Shown one piece after another: positions 8,596 through 17,888 of a stretch of 64,000 bases of DNA; position 1 is the stretch's first letter; each line of letters starts with the position of its first letter. The stretch is from Bog-756 sp963806455 (GTDB lineage Bacteria > Actinomycetota > Acidimicrobiia > Acidimicrobiales > RAAP-2). The stretch spans positions 372,001-436,000 of the forward strand of contig CAWDXZ010000005.1 of assembly GCA_963806455.1 (NCBI GenBank), in the 5' to 3' direction. A program made the position numbers and the translations under genes. The notes beneath the pieces were generated by a model, which saw only the letters and a list, made by a program, of their open reading frames with translations, was not told the origin of the DNA and searched no databases.

Positions 8596-9381
8596 ATGAG
8601 CCGGCCGGTCAAACGGGGCGGGTGCACGCTCCCCGATTCGCTCCAGGCGGTCATCTTCGACATGGACGGAGTCGTCACCGACACCGCCCGGATCCATGCA
8701 CGATGCTGGAAGGAGGTCTTCGACGGCTACCTGCGCGCCCGGTCGGAGCGGACCGGTGAGACCTTCGTCCCGTTCACCGAGGACGACTACCTCCGCTTTG
8801 TCGATGGCAAGCCCCGGTACGACGGGGCGGCCAGCTTTCTCTCGTCGCGCCGGGACGAGCTCAGACGGGGCCGCCCTTCGGACCAGCCCGGCTACGGCAC
8901 GGTCTGTGCCATCGCCAACCTGAAGGACCAGGAGTTCGAGCGGATCGTGAAAAGCGAGGGAGTGGCGCCCTTCCCATCGACCATCGCCTTCATCCGCACC
9001 CTTCGCTCGCACGGCCTGCGCACAGCCCTCATCTCATCCAGCCGGCACGCCAAGGTGATCTTGGCGGGCGCCGGCATCATGGATCTCTTCGACGCGGTGG
9101 TGGACGGCATCGACGCCGAAGCCCGGGAGATCCCGGGGAAGCCTGACCCGGCTATCTTCCTGACGGCCGCACGACAGCTCGCCGTCGAGCCAGCCTGTGC
9201 CGCGATCGTCGAAGACGCCCTGGCCGGGGTGGAGGCCGGCCGGCGCGGTGGCTTCGGCTCGGTTGTCGGGATCGACCGGGTGAGCCACGGGGATGAGCTC
9301 CGCCAGCACGGGGCGGACATCGTCGTGACGGACTTGTCCGAGCTCGGAATGACCTCCACCAACCGCGGGGAGGAGCCGTGA
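8596..9381 (+). CDS. Beta-phosphoglucomutase family HAD hydrolase
   Basis: A 261-residue HAD-superfamily protein. Motif I is FDMDGVVTDTA with the nucleophile Asp and the acid/base Asp two residues later; the cap follows; motif II is ISSSRHAK, motif III GKPDPAIF and motif IV IVEDALAGVEAG. Beta-phosphoglucomutase converts beta-glucose-1-phosphate to glucose-6-phosphate. The next gene, overlapping by 4 bp (GTGA), is a GH65 enzyme whose phosphorolysis would release exactly that sugar phosphate. In M. tuberculosis Rv2006 (DosR regulon) a HAD domain and a GH65 domain occur in one polypeptide. ATG at 8596 is preferred; TTG at 8572 is an alternative start. Confidence 0.85.
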   Translation: MSRPVKRGGCTLPDSLQAVIFDMDGVVTDTARIHARCWKEVFDGYLRARSERTGETFVPFTEDDYLRFVDGKPRYDGAASFLSSRRDELRRGRPSDQPGYGTVCAIANLKDQEFERIVKSEGVAPFPSTIAFIRTLRSHGLRTALISSSRHAKVILAGAGIMDLFDAVVDGIDAEAREIPGKPDPAIFLTAARQLAVEPACAAIVEDALAGVEAGRRGGFGSVVGIDRVSHGDELRQHGADIVVTDLSELGMTSTNRGEEP

Positions 9382-11810
9382 GCCAACCATCGGTGACCGA
9401 GGGCACGACCATGAGACAGGACGAATGGTCCCTCGGCTACAACGAGTTCGATCCGGCCCACGAGGGAGTGCGGGAGTCCCTGTGCACCCTGGGGAACGGC
9501 TACTTCGCCACTCGGGGTGCCGCCCCGGAGTCGGTCGCCGACGGCATCCACTACCCGGGCACCTACATCGCCGGCCTCTACGACCGGAGGTCGACCAACC
9601 TGTCCGGGCGCACGATCGAAAACGAGAGCATCGTCAACGTGCCCAATTGGCTGCCGTTGACCTTCAGCATCGACGGGGGGCCGTGGTTCGACCTCGGCGC
9701 TGTCGACATCCTCGAGTTCTCCCAGGAGCTCGACCTCCGCCGAGCCATGCTGGTCCGGACCCTACGGGTACGTGACGGTGTCGGGCACGTGACACGCCTG
9801 CGGCAACAACGGTTCGTCAGCATGGCCAACCGGCACGTGGCCGGCCTCCAAACGGTCCTGTGGGCCGAGAATTGGTCGGGACGCCTGGACGTTCGGTCTG
9901 GTCTCGATGCCCGGATCACCAATGCCGGTGTGGCTCGCTACCGTCAGTTCGACGAGCACCACCTGGTCGACGTGCGCACCGAGGCCGTCGACGACGAGAC
10001 GATCGCCTTGGCGGCGCGAACCAGCCAGTCCGGTGTCGAGATTGCCGAAGCGGCCCGGACCCGTGTCGCGTGCGGCGCCAGGGCCATCGCTCCCGAGCGC
10101 CAGGTGTTCGAAGAGCCGGACTTCATCGCCCACGGGTTCTCCGTGGATGTGACCTCCTCCGAGCCGATCACCATCGAGAAGATCGTTACCCTCTTCACCT
10201 CGAGAGACCGCTCCATCAGCGACGCGCCGGCGGAAGCCCGCTCGTGGAGTGGGCGCCTGGGCAGCTTCACCGACCTTCTCCGCGCCCACAGCCTGGACTG
10301 GGACGACCTGTGGAAGCGATTCTCACTCGAACTGGACAGCAGTGATGGCCCGACACGCTCGGTCCTGCATCTGCACATCTTCCACCTGCTGCAGACCACG
10401 TCTCGCAACACCCTCGATCTCGACGTCGGCGTTCCCGCCCGCGGCCTGCACGGCGAGGCCTACCGCGGTCACGTCTTCTGGGACGAGCTCTTCATCTACC
10501 CCTATCTCACCCTCCACCTCCCCGAGCTGGTTCGATCGCTGCTCCTGTACCGCTACCGGCGACTGCCCGAGGCCCGTTGGGCCGCCCAGCAAGCCGGCTT
10601 CCGCGGCGCGATGTACCCGTGGCAGAGCGGCAGCAACGGGCGCGAGGAGGCACAGGTCCTCCATCTCAATCCGCTGTCCGGCCGCTGGCTCCCCGATGCC
10701 TCCCATCTCCAGCGCCACATCAATTCAGCCGTCGCCTACAACGTCTGGAAGTACTTCCAGGCGACCGGGGACATCGAGTTCATGGTCAGCTTCGGAGCCG
10801 AGATGATCTTCGAGATCAGCCGGTTCTGGGCCAGCATCGCCCGGTACGACGCGACCCTCGACCGCTACGAGATCGTCGGCGTGATGGGCCCGGACGAGTA
10901 CCACGACGGCTATGTCGGCGCGGGAACACCCGGTCTGGACAACAACGCCTACACCAACATCATGGCCGCCTGGGTCCTGTGCCGGGCCCTCGAGCTGCTG
11001 GATGTCTTGCCGGAGCCTCGCCGCAGTGAGTTGCGCGCTCGCCTCTCACTGGACGATGCCGAGTTGGCCCACTGGCAGGATGTGAGCCACAAGATGCGGG
11101 TGATCTTCCACCGGGACGGGGTGATCAGCCAGTTCGAGGGGTACGAGGACCTCGCCGAGCTGGACTGGGACACCTATCGGACCCAGTTCGGCGACATCTC
11201 CCGTCTCGATCGCATCCTCGAAAGGGAGGGTGACACGCCCAATGCCTACAAGGCGTCCAAGCAGGCCGACGTCCTCATGCTCTTCTATCTGCTATCGAGC
11301 GAGGAGTTGGAGGCGCTCTTCGACCGCCTGGGCTACCCATTCGGATCCGAGATGATCCCGCGCACCATCGACTACTACCTCCAACGGACTTCACACGGGT
11401 CGACACTGAGCCGGGTCGTGCACAGCTGGGTCCTGGCCCGCTCCGATCGCGAGGGGTCGTGGAAGTTCTACGAAGATGCCCTCCGCGGCGACCTCGATGA
11501 CACCCAGGGTGGCACCACCGCCGAGGGCATCCACCTGGGCGCCATGGCCGGCACGGTGGACCTGCTCCAGCGCTGCTACCTGGGCATCGAGACCCGTGAC
11601 GACGGCATCTGGTTCCACCCCCTCCTCCCGGCCGAGGTGCGGAGCCTCGCACTCGGAATCCGCTACCGGCGCCGGTGGATCAACGTCACCGTGGCCGACG
11701 GCGTGATCACCGTGGAGGCCGAGGACTGGGGAGAGGGCAGTGCGAGGGTCGGGTTGGACGGCCAGATGGCCGAGCTCGCCCCGGGCGAACGGCGCCAGAT
11801 GGCCCTGTGA
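9378..11810 (+). CDS. GH65 family trehalose/kojibiose phosphorylase or trehalase
   Basis: An 810-residue cytosolic enzyme with the GH65 layout: N-terminal beta-sandwich (about 10-270), linker, (alpha/alpha)6 barrel with the catalytic acid Glu in VMGPDEYHDGYVG (about residue 500), and a small C-terminal sheet. KASKQADVLMLFYLL and HGSTLSRVVHSW are conserved in the phosphate-binding part of GH65 phosphorylases. A trehalose substrate is favoured by the adjacent phosphoglucomutase and the TreT-like synthase at 43.5 kb, but some mycobacterial GH65 proteins act as trehalases. GTG start overlaps the upstream stop by 4 bp, so the pair is co-translated from the box promoter at 8500. Confidence 0.88.
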   Translation: MSQPSVTEGTTMRQDEWSLGYNEFDPAHEGVRESLCTLGNGYFATRGAAPESVADGIHYPGTYIAGLYDRRSTNLSGRTIENESIVNVPNWLPLTFSIDGGPWFDLGAVDILEFSQELDLRRAMLVRTLRVRDGVGHVTRLRQQRFVSMANRHVAGLQTVLWAENWSGRLDVRSGLDARITNAGVARYRQFDEHHLVDVRTEAVDDETIALAARTSQSGVEIAEAARTRVACGARAIAPERQVFEEPDFIAHGFSVDVTSSEPITIEKIVTLFTSRDRSISDAPAEARSWSGRLGSFTDLLRAHSLDWDDLWKRFSLELDSSDGPTRSVLHLHIFHLLQTTSRNTLDLDVGVPARGLHGEAYRGHVFWDELFIYPYLTLHLPELVRSLLLYRYRRLPEARWAAQQAGFRGAMYPWQSGSNGREEAQVLHLNPLSGRWLPDASHLQRHINSAVAYNVWKYFQATGDIEFMVSFGAEMIFEISRFWASIARYDATLDRYEIVGVMGPDEYHDGYVGAGTPGLDNNAYTNIMAAWVLCRALELLDVLPEPRRSELRARLSLDDAELAHWQDVSHKMRVIFHRDGVISQFEGYEDLAELDWDTYRTQFGDISRLDRILEREGDTPNAYKASKQADVLMLFYLLSSEELEALFDRLGYPFGSEMIPRTIDYYLQRTSHGSTLSRVVHSWVLARSDREGSWKFYEDALRGDLDDTQGGTTAEGIHLGAMAGTVDLLQRCYLGIETRDDGIWFHPLLPAEVRSLALGIRYRRRWINVTVADGVITVEAEDWGEGSARVGLDGQMAELAPGERRQMAL

Positions 11811-11893
11811 CATGGGCTCAGCGCCGGAAGCACCTCGAAGTTGAGGCGACCGGGGGCCCATCCGTCCCCGGTGGGATGACCACCGGGGAATTG

Positions 11894-11944
11894 GGGCCGA
11901 AGGTCCCTGGAGCCGGGTCGCCGATCGGACCGACAATGGTGGAC
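11894..11944 (+). promoter_or_regulatory. DosR-like box promoter of the FtsX-type ABC exporter
   Basis: Box GGGCCGAAGGTCCCT at 11894-11908 (centre 11901), hexamer GACAAT at 11932-11937, predicted start 11944 (43 bp from the centre). It sits in the 181-bp gap after the GH65 gene, which otherwise shows no gene. Confidence 0.65.
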
Positions 11945-11995
11945 GTGGGCCGACCGACCTCTTCCGGGGCTTCGTTCTCGAACACGATCCGATGA
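11945..11995 (+). CDS. 16-residue minicistron overlapping the exporter permease start
   Basis: GTG at 11945 is next to the predicted transcription start; the frame reads VGRPTSSGASFSNTIR and stops with TGA at 11993-11995, which overlaps the permease ATG at 11992 as ATGA. The permease has no clear ribosome-binding site of its own, which fits translational coupling. In-frame ATG at 11936 lies upstream of the predicted start. Translation is inferred only. Confidence 0.35.
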   Translation: MGRPTSSGASFSNTIR

Positions 11996-13110
11996 CCTTC
12001 ATCGATCTGATCCTCCGCAACCTGTGGAGAAAGAAGGCGCGGTCGGTCGGACTGGCCCTGGCGGTGGCCATTGCGGTGATGACCGTGGTCACCCTGGCGG
12101 TCACCAGCAGTGGCCTCGAACAGTCGGCGGCCGCCATCATCTCGGTGGGCAAGGCGGACTTCACCGTGCTGCAGAAGGGGGCGGCGGACACCCTGGCCAG
12201 CACCATCGACCGCCAGGAGCTGGCCCGCATCGGGCAGACACCCGGGGTGGCCAGCGTGGTCGGGGTGCTGGTCGAGACCCAGAACATCAACGCGGACAAC
12301 CCGGTGTTCATCGAGATCGGGATCAACCCCGGCGATCTCGCCGCATTCGGGGTCAAGGTGGTGGACGGGCAGGCCTACGCGCCGACCGCGCCGAACGAGG
12401 TGATGTTGGGCTGGCGGGCGGCGGCAAACCTCGGTCTGAGGGTGGGGGACCAGTTCCGGGCCAACGGCACGACGAACACCGTGGTGGGCATCTACTCGAC
12501 CGGAAACTCGTTCGGGGACGCAGGCGCCATGTTCCCGCTCCCGGCCATCCAGGGGTACAACCGGGTCGACGGCATCGTCACGTTGGCGTTCGTCAAGGTC
12601 GCACCAGGCATCAAAGCCGCCTCCGTGGCCAACCGCATCGCCTACGACCAACCCCAGCTGACCACGATCCAGACGGCCAGCCAGTTCGGGCGGGCGGACC
12701 GCAATCTCGTCTACCTCCAGGCGGCGGTCAACGGGAGCACGGTGCTCGCCATCCTCATCGGCGCGGTCATCGTGGGCAACACCATGCTGCTCTCGCTGTT
12801 CGAACGGACCCGCGAGTTCGGGCTGTTGCGGGCTATCGGCTGGACCCGGCGGCGAACGGTCGGCCTCCTGCTGGGCGAGAGCCTGCTGGTCGCCTTCCTC
12901 GGGGCCGTCATCGGCGTGGCGCTCTCGTTCATCGTGGCGGCCGGTTTGGCCCGCCTCCCCGCCCTCCGGGGCATCCTCCACCCCAACTTCACCGAGGGCG
13001 CATTCTGGAGGGCACTGTTCACCGCCCTGGTCATGACCCTGATCGGGGCGCTGTATCCCACGACCCGGGCCGCCCTCCTCTCGCCGCTCAAGGCACTCAG
13101 CTATGAGTGA
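11992..13110 (+). CDS. FtsX-like ABC transporter permease (MacB/LolC type)
   Basis: A 372-residue membrane protein: one N-terminal transmembrane helix (about 17-40), a large periplasm-side MacB-like domain (about 41-240) and three C-terminal helices (about 250-365) in the FtsX fold, with LFERTREFGLLRAIGWTRRR as the typical cytoplasmic coupling segment. Such proteins act as mechanotransmission exporters of lipids, peptides or drugs rather than classical pumps. Its ATPase follows with an 8-bp overlap. Placement behind a DosR-like box suggests envelope maintenance under hypoxia or stasis; the substrate cannot be told. Confidence 0.9.
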   Translation: MTFIDLILRNLWRKKARSVGLALAVAIAVMTVVTLAVTSSGLEQSAAAIISVGKADFTVLQKGAADTLASTIDRQELARIGQTPGVASVVGVLVETQNINADNPVFIEIGINPGDLAAFGVKVVDGQAYAPTAPNEVMLGWRAAANLGLRVGDQFRANGTTNTVVGIYSTGNSFGDAGAMFPLPAIQGYNRVDGIVTLAFVKVAPGIKAASVANRIAYDQPQLTTIQTASQFGRADRNLVYLQAAVNGSTVLAILIGAVIVGNTMLLSLFERTREFGLLRAIGWTRRRTVGLLLGESLLVAFLGAVIGVALSFIVAAGLARLPALRGILHPNFTEGAFWRALFTALVMTLIGALYPTTRAALLSPLKALSYE

Positions 13111-13849
13111 GCCGGTCGACGAAGGTCTGACGGCGACGGTGCAGGACGGCCTGGCCGTGGTGGTGAGGGGGGTGACCAGGGTCTATCCGGGAGAGGTCCA
13201 CGCCCTGGCCGGGGTCGACCTCACCGTGAGGTACGGGGAGACGGTGGCCATCACCGGACCTTCGGGATGCGGCAAGTCGACGCTGCTCCATCTGCTGGCG
13301 GCGATCGACTCCCCCACCTCCGGTTCGGTGAGCGTGGCCGGACACGATCTGGCCCATGTGCGCGATCCCAGCGGCTACCGCCGGAGGGAGGTGGGTCTGG
13401 TCTTCCAGTTCCACAATCTCCTGCCGCAGCTGTCGGCCTTGGGCAATGTGGAGCTCCCGATGTTCGGGACGCACCGGTCCGCCCGTCAACGCAAGGCGCG
13501 GGCCAGCGAGCTGCTGGCCCAGGTCGACCTCGGCGACTGCGAGCGCCGGCTGCCCACCGAGCTCTCGGGTGGTGAGCGGCAGCGGGTGGCGATCGCCCGG
13601 GCCCTGGCCAACGACCCCAAGATCCTGCTGGCCGACGAGCCAACCGGCAGCCTCGATTCGGCGTCCACGGCCCGGTTCCTCGAGCTGCTCGAGCGACTCG
13701 GCGATGGAGGGGTCACCATTGTCATGGTGACCCATGCGCCGGACGTCGCGGCCCACGCCGACCGCATCGTCGAGATGCGGGACGGCACGATCGTCGGGGG
13801 GAACGGAACGCGAGTCTCGTCCGGCCGCACCGTGGCGGCCGGTTCCTGA
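13103..13849 (+). CDS. ABC transporter ATP-binding protein (MacB/LolD family)
   Basis: A 248-residue ATPase with Walker A GPSGCGKST (about 52-60), Q-loop VFQFHNLLPQL, signature LSGGERQRVAIARAL and Walker B ILLADEPTGSLD. It is the energy subunit for the FtsX-like permease just upstream, whose 3' end it overlaps. The two genes form a complete exporter of the LolCDE/MacB type encoded as separate permease and ATPase; a membrane-fusion partner is not seen nearby. Confidence 0.93.
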   Translation: MSEPVDEGLTATVQDGLAVVVRGVTRVYPGEVHALAGVDLTVRYGETVAITGPSGCGKSTLLHLLAAIDSPTSGSVSVAGHDLAHVRDPSGYRRREVGLVFQFHNLLPQLSALGNVELPMFGTHRSARQRKARASELLAQVDLGDCERRLPTELSGGERQRVAIARALANDPKILLADEPTGSLDSASTARFLELLERLGDGGVTIVMVTHAPDVAAHADRIVEMRDGTIVGGNGTRVSSGRTVAAGS

Positions 13850-13891
13850 ATCAGGCCGGCTCGTGAATCAGGCCAGCTCCTGAAGCCGGCT
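13845..13891. repeat. 17-bp repeat, 2.8 copies, in a convergent gap
   Basis: CCTGAATCAGGCCGGCT (13845-13861), CGTGAATCAGGCCAGCT (13862-13878) and a shortened CCTGAAGCCGGCT. The repeat fills the 41-bp gap between the convergent ATPase and ftsH genes and includes both stop codons. The first unit contains the palindrome CCTGAATCAGG. Possibly a bidirectional termination element or simple slippage. Confidence 0.6.
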
Positions 13892-15882
13892 CAGCCCATC
13901 GCCCCGGTCGCGGGTGGTGGTGCTCCGGCAGCTGCGGAAGGTGCGCCCGAGTGTTCGCCGCTCGCCACCACGTCCCGATCGGGCGCCATCGTGACCCCTC
14001 CCCCACCGACCGGTTCCGCCTTGCCGGCCAGGGCGTAGACGTCCGCGCCGTCGATCGTCTCCCGGGCGAGGAGCTCGTCGACGACCTTGTCGAGGACGTC
14101 GAGATGCGCCTTCAGCACCTTGACGGCCCGCGCTTCGGCCTCGGCCAGCAGGCGGGACACCTCGGCATCGATGGACGCCTGCGTCTGCTCGGCGAACGGC
14201 CGGCTCGACAGCGCGCTCCCCCCGGGGTCGAGGAACACCGATCCACCCACGGGATAGCCCACCGGACCGACCGATGACGAGAGGCCGAACTCCCGCACCA
14301 TCTTGACGGCCAAGTCGGTGGCTTTGGCCAGGTCGTTGGCGGCACCGGTCGAGCCCTGGCCGAGGACCACCAGCTCGCTGGCGCGGCCTCCCAACCAGAC
14401 CGACAGCGTGTCGTAGAGGTAGTCCTCCCCATACACGTGCCGCTCCACCAGGGGAAGCTGCTCGGTGACGCCGAGCGTCTGCCCGGCAGGGAGGATCGTC
14501 ACCTTGGCGATTGGGTCGGCGTTCTCCGAGTAGACCGCCACCAAGGCATGGCCGGCCTCGTGGACGGCGATGGCATGCTTCTCCTCGGGCAACAGGACGT
14601 TGGAGCCTTCGCGCCGGCCGAGGATGATCCGGTCGCGGGCCTCCTCAAAATCACCCGAGGCAAGCACGTCCCGATCTGCCCGCACGGCGACGATGGCCGC
14701 CTCGTTGACCAGGTTGGCGAGGTCCGCCCCGGAGAAACCGGGCGTCCCCCGGGCCACCACGTCGAGACTCACACCGGAGTCGAGCCGCTTTCCCTGGCAG
14801 TGGACCTTGAGGATGGCGAGACGCTCCGAAAGGGCCGGTAAGGGGATCGTGACCTGGCGGTCGAACCGACCGGGGCGGAGCAGTGCCGGGTCGAGGACCT
14901 CGGGCCTGTTGGTGGCGGCCAGGACGACGATCCCAGTGGCGGGGTCGAATCCGTCCATCTCCGCCAGCAGCTGGTTGAGAGTCTGCTCCCGTTCGTCGTT
15001 CGAGACCACCGCACCCGTTCCGGAGCGGCGCTGGCCGATGGCGTCGATCTCGTCGACGAAGATGATGGCCGGCGCCCGCTTCCGAGCCTCGTCGAAGAGA
15101 TCCCGCACCCGGGCGGCCCCGACCCCGACGAACATCTCGACGAAGCTCGAACCGGTCACCGAGAAGAAAGGAACCTCGGCCTCGCCCGCCACCGCCCGGG
15201 CCAGGAGGGTCTTGCCCGTCCCCGGAGGCCCGATCATCAAGATGCCCCGGGGCGGCATGGCGCCGACGCGGGCGTAGCGCTCGGGCTGCTGGAGGAAATC
15301 GACGACCTCACGGATCTCGAGCTTGGCCCCCTCGTAGCCGGCCACGTCGGCGAAGGTCGTCTTCGGACGCTCCTCGTCGAAGACCTTCGCCTTGGACCGG
15401 CCGACTCCCAGCGCCCCCTGGAGGCGTCCCGCCGCCCCCCTCGACAGCCGCCACCACAGGTAGCCGATGACGAGGATGGGCAGCAGCAGGATCAGCCACG
15501 ACAGCACTTCGGTCCCGAATGAAGTACCGGTGGTCGTCGCGGTGATCTGTACGTGATCCTTCTGCAGCTGGTCGAGGAAGGGCTGGCCGGCCTGGGGTGG
15601 AATGGCGGTGGTGTACTGGCTCCCGTCCGCCAGGGTGCCGGTGGCGCTCCCGTTCGTCCCGATGGTCACCGTCTTGACCTTGTGCGCCGACACGTCGCTC
15701 AAGAATTGGGAGTAGTTGAGCGTGACCTGCTTGCTCTGCTGGGTGATCGGGAGGACGAGGAACAGCACGGCCATGATCACGAAGGCCAGTGGCCAGAGGA
15801 AGTGCCGCCATCCCGGGGGCGGGGGCGGAGCGACCGGGGTGCCCTGGTCGTTCGTCGGCGGTGAGGTGGCCTGTTTGGTCAT
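13891..15882 (-). CDS. ftsH: ATP-dependent zinc metalloprotease FtsH
   Basis: A 663-residue membrane AAA protease that extracts and degrades membrane and some soluble proteins. Order: TM1 (about 29-46), extracytoplasmic domain, TM2 (about 126-146), AAA domain with Walker A GPPGTGKT (218-225), Walker B FVDEID (275-280), arginine fingers in the SRH (DPALLRPGRFDR), and zinc motif HEAGH (441-445). The C-terminal ~40 residues are Gly/Ala/Pro-rich. A 60-residue protein precedes it on the same strand behind a DosR-like box, so this may be a stress-induced paralogue rather than the housekeeping copy; copy number cannot be seen here. Confidence 0.95.
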   Translation of the reverse strand: MTKQATSPPTNDQGTPVAPPPPPGWRHFLWPLAFVIMAVLFLVLPITQQSKQVTLNYSQFLSDVSAHKVKTVTIGTNGSATGTLADGSQYTTAIPPQAGQPFLDQLQKDHVQITATTTGTSFGTEVLSWLILLLPILVIGYLWWRLSRGAAGRLQGALGVGRSKAKVFDEERPKTTFADVAGYEGAKLEIREVVDFLQQPERYARVGAMPPRGILMIGPPGTGKTLLARAVAGEAEVPFFSVTGSSFVEMFVGVGAARVRDLFDEARKRAPAIIFVDEIDAIGQRRSGTGAVVSNDEREQTLNQLLAEMDGFDPATGIVVLAATNRPEVLDPALLRPGRFDRQVTIPLPALSERLAILKVHCQGKRLDSGVSLDVVARGTPGFSGADLANLVNEAAIVAVRADRDVLASGDFEEARDRIILGRREGSNVLLPEEKHAIAVHEAGHALVAVYSENADPIAKVTILPAGQTLGVTEQLPLVERHVYGEDYLYDTLSVWLGGRASELVVLGQGSTGAANDLAKATDLAVKMVREFGLSSSVGPVGYPVGGSVFLDPGGSALSSRPFAEQTQASIDAEVSRLLAEAEARAVKVLKAHLDVLDKVVDELLARETIDGADVYALAGKAEPVGGGGVTMAPDRDVVASGEHSGAPSAAAGAPPPATGAMG

Positions 15883-15976
15883 CGGCCGCCACCACCGGAT
15901 GCGGGTCCCCGCCGACGGCCGGTGACCGGCTGGTTCGCCTCACCCATGTGCTGCACGAACTGCCATTCGGTGCGTC

Positions 15977-16159
15977 TCAGGAGGCCTTGGAGCCGTCCAG
16001 TTGGGCCTGCACCGATCGCAGACGGTCCCGGCGGGCTTCGAGCTCCCGCCGGTACTGGGGATTGTCGGTACCGGCGATCTCACTACTCATGTCGCTGATC
16101 ACCTGTCCCAGGGTGTCACGGAGCTCCTCGCTCTGCGACTGCGACAGTTCCAGAATCAT
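15977..16159 (-). CDS. Small charged helical protein (60 residues), unknown function
   Basis: ATG at 16159 is preceded by AGGAGGG at good distance. The product (MILELSQSQSEELRDTLGQV and onward) is acidic, rich in Glu, Gln and Arg, without transmembrane segment, and predicted fully helical, possibly coiled coil. It begins 28 nt after the predicted start of a DosR-like promoter and lies 94 bp before ftsH on the same strand. I do not recognise a family. It could be an FtsH adaptor or simply a stress protein; only context supports that. Confidence 0.75.
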   Translation of the reverse strand: MILELSQSQSEELRDTLGQVISDMSSEIAGTDNPQYRRELEARRDRLRSVQAQLDGSKAS

Positions 16160-16186
16160 GGCAAACCCTCCTGGGTGGTCTCGGTT

Positions 16187-16236
16187 TGGTCCCATACTCC
16201 GCAATTTCAGAGAGCGACGGCAGGGCCGAAGGTCCA
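16187..16236 (-). promoter_or_regulatory. DosR-like box promoter of the small protein-ftsH unit
   Basis: Minus-strand box TGGACCTTCGGCCCT at 16236-16222 (centre 16229), hexamer GAGTAT at 16199-16194, predicted start 16187 (A), 42 bp from the centre. A 27-nt leader carries the AGGAGGG site. Confidence 0.68.
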
Positions 16237-16296
16237 TTGATCGACCTCGGACGGCGGCCTGACCGGGTACACCGGACACCTGCCTGCCCAGGAAGG

Positions 16297-17193
16297 TCAC
16301 TCGTCCCGGAGCTTGTCCCTCGCCCCGGTCAGCTGCTCGAGCTCCGGGGCACCGAGGGTCGGCAAGCGGAGGCGCATCTGGTCGATGGCGTGCACCAGTA
16401 TTCCGCCGACCAGGGCGCGCGCCGCGTACTTGTGGTCGGCTGGAACGACGTACCACGGGGCCCAGGGGGTGGACGTGGCCGTCAGCGTCTCCTCGTACGC
16501 ACCCTGGTACTCACTCCAGAATTGGCGTTCGGTGAGGTCGGCCGGGGAGAACTTCCAGTACTTGGCCGGGTCGTCCATCCGCTCGAGAAGTCGTCTCTTC
16601 TGCTCTCCCTTGGAGACGTGAAGGAAGATCTTGACGATCCGGGTGCCGTCTCGGTCGAGATGTTGCTCGAAGGTGTTGATGTCTTCGTACCGTCGTGACC
16701 ATAGTCCTCCAGGGCCGTTCGAGGCTTCGGGCGTCCTCGGTCCCAGCCATTCCGGATGCACCCGCACGACCAGTACTTCCTCGTAGTAGGAGCGGTTGAA
16801 GATCCCGATCCTCCCCCGCTCGGGCAGTGCCTTGTTGTAGCGCCAGAGGAAGTCGTGACCGAGCTCCTCGACCGAGGGTTGCCGGAAGGCAACCACCTGG
16901 CAGCCTTGTGGGTTGACTCCCGACATGACGTGCTTGATGGTCCCGTCCTTGCCGGCGGCATCCATGGCCTGGAGCACGACGAGCAACGCCCGCGTGCCGT
17001 TCGCCCACAGCACCTCCTGTGAACCCTCGAGGTCCTCTATGAACGAGCGAAGATCCTCTTGAGCCACCTTCCGTGGCGAGCTACCTCCTCCGAGCCATTC
17101 CGTCGTGGTCGACTTGGTGCTCCGGCCGGTCAGGTGGGCCGGACGGCCGGGACGGACCCGCAGCTCGTCGATGACGGCATCGCCGAGCTTCAC
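16297..17193 (-). CDS. Polyphosphate kinase 2 family protein
   Basis: A 298-residue PPK2-family phosphotransferase that moves phosphate between polyphosphate and nucleotides. Walker A-like LQAMDAAGKDGTIKHVMSGV (about 92-111), the Walker B-like FNRSYYEEVLVVRVH and the lid region HVSKGEQKRRLLERMDDP are all present. Length and motifs match single-domain PPK2 enzymes (TIGR03709-like). It could use stored polyphosphate to make ATP/GTP when respiration stops, which fits the CHAD polyphosphate-binding protein and the stress island. It may be read through from the gene at 17422; no separate box was found in the 228-bp gap upstream, where I see no gene. Confidence 0.92.
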   Translation of the reverse strand: MKLGDAVIDELRVRPGRPAHLTGRSTKSTTTEWLGGGSSPRKVAQEDLRSFIEDLEGSQEVLWANGTRALLVVLQAMDAAGKDGTIKHVMSGVNPQGCQVVAFRQPSVEELGHDFLWRYNKALPERGRIGIFNRSYYEEVLVVRVHPEWLGPRTPEASNGPGGLWSRRYEDINTFEQHLDRDGTRIVKIFLHVSKGEQKRRLLERMDDPAKYWKFSPADLTERQFWSEYQGAYEETLTATSTPWAPWYVVPADHKYAARALVGGILVHAIDQMRLRLPTLGAPELEQLTGARDKLRDE

Positions 17194-17421
17194 ATCCCCA
17201 TCCTGGCATGGTGAGCGGCCCGCTCCGTTGAGGCTGATCGTGTGCGGGGCCGTCGCCTCCCCAGCCGGCGGCCTGTGATTCCGCTGGCCGCAGAGGAGGT
17301 GATCAGGAGCGGGTGACCGACACTGTTCGAGGCCGTGTCCTTCTTCTTCGGCAACGGGATCCGGATGTCCCTGTTACCACCGGGGGTGCGGATATGAGCC
17401 ATCAGTCGATCCGGCTCGGTC

Positions 17422-17886
17422 CTAGGACGCGGGGTGCTCTCGCTCCCGTTCACCGAGCCTGGCCCCGAGGTCGCGAAGCTGTTCCCTGGCATGGTCGAGC
17501 AGTCCCAGGGCCGTTTCGATCCGTTGCGCGGCGACGCCATCGCTGACCCGCGGCAGCGCATCCCGCAGCGCCAGTCGGGATACGTGGACCATGTGGGCGA
17601 TCTCGCTGCACCCCCCATGGCCGAACCGGATGCCCGCATCCGCCTCCGCGGGAAGCACCACGTCGACGGACCCGGGATCCATCCCGGGGGGCCGGGAGCT
17701 CGCTCCTTCTGGCCGGGCGTCATCCACCGGCACACCAACGGGACCGCCGGACAGGAAGTAGGGACAACGGAACCCCTGGTGCTCGTCTCTTGTGCTCTCA
17801 ACACTCTCCAATGCGATGGCAGCGCGGAACAGGGCCTGGGTGGCCTCAATGAGCTGCAGCTTCAGGTCATTTTCGATCTCGAGCAC
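17422..17886 (-). CDS. Hypothetical protein, 154 residues
   Basis: No family recognised. The N-terminal third is a helix (LEIENDLKLQLIEATQALFR), followed by a loop with CPYFLSGGPVG, and a second helical part near the C-terminus (ALPRVSDGVAAQRIETALGL). No signal peptide or transmembrane segment. GTG start lies 2 bp after the stop of a 25-residue ORF that is itself behind a DosR-like box, and there is no ribosome-binding site for the GTG, so coupling is likely. The amphipathic character and context support a real gene, but codon bias alone is not conclusive. Confidence 0.55.
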   Translation of the reverse strand: MLEIENDLKLQLIEATQALFRAAIALESVESTRDEHQGFRCPYFLSGGPVGVPVDDARPEGASSRPPGMDPGSVDVVLPAEADAGIRFGHGGCSEIAHMVHVSRLALRDALPRVSDGVAAQRIETALGLLDHAREQLRDLGARLGEREREHPAS

Positions 17887-17888
17887 GG

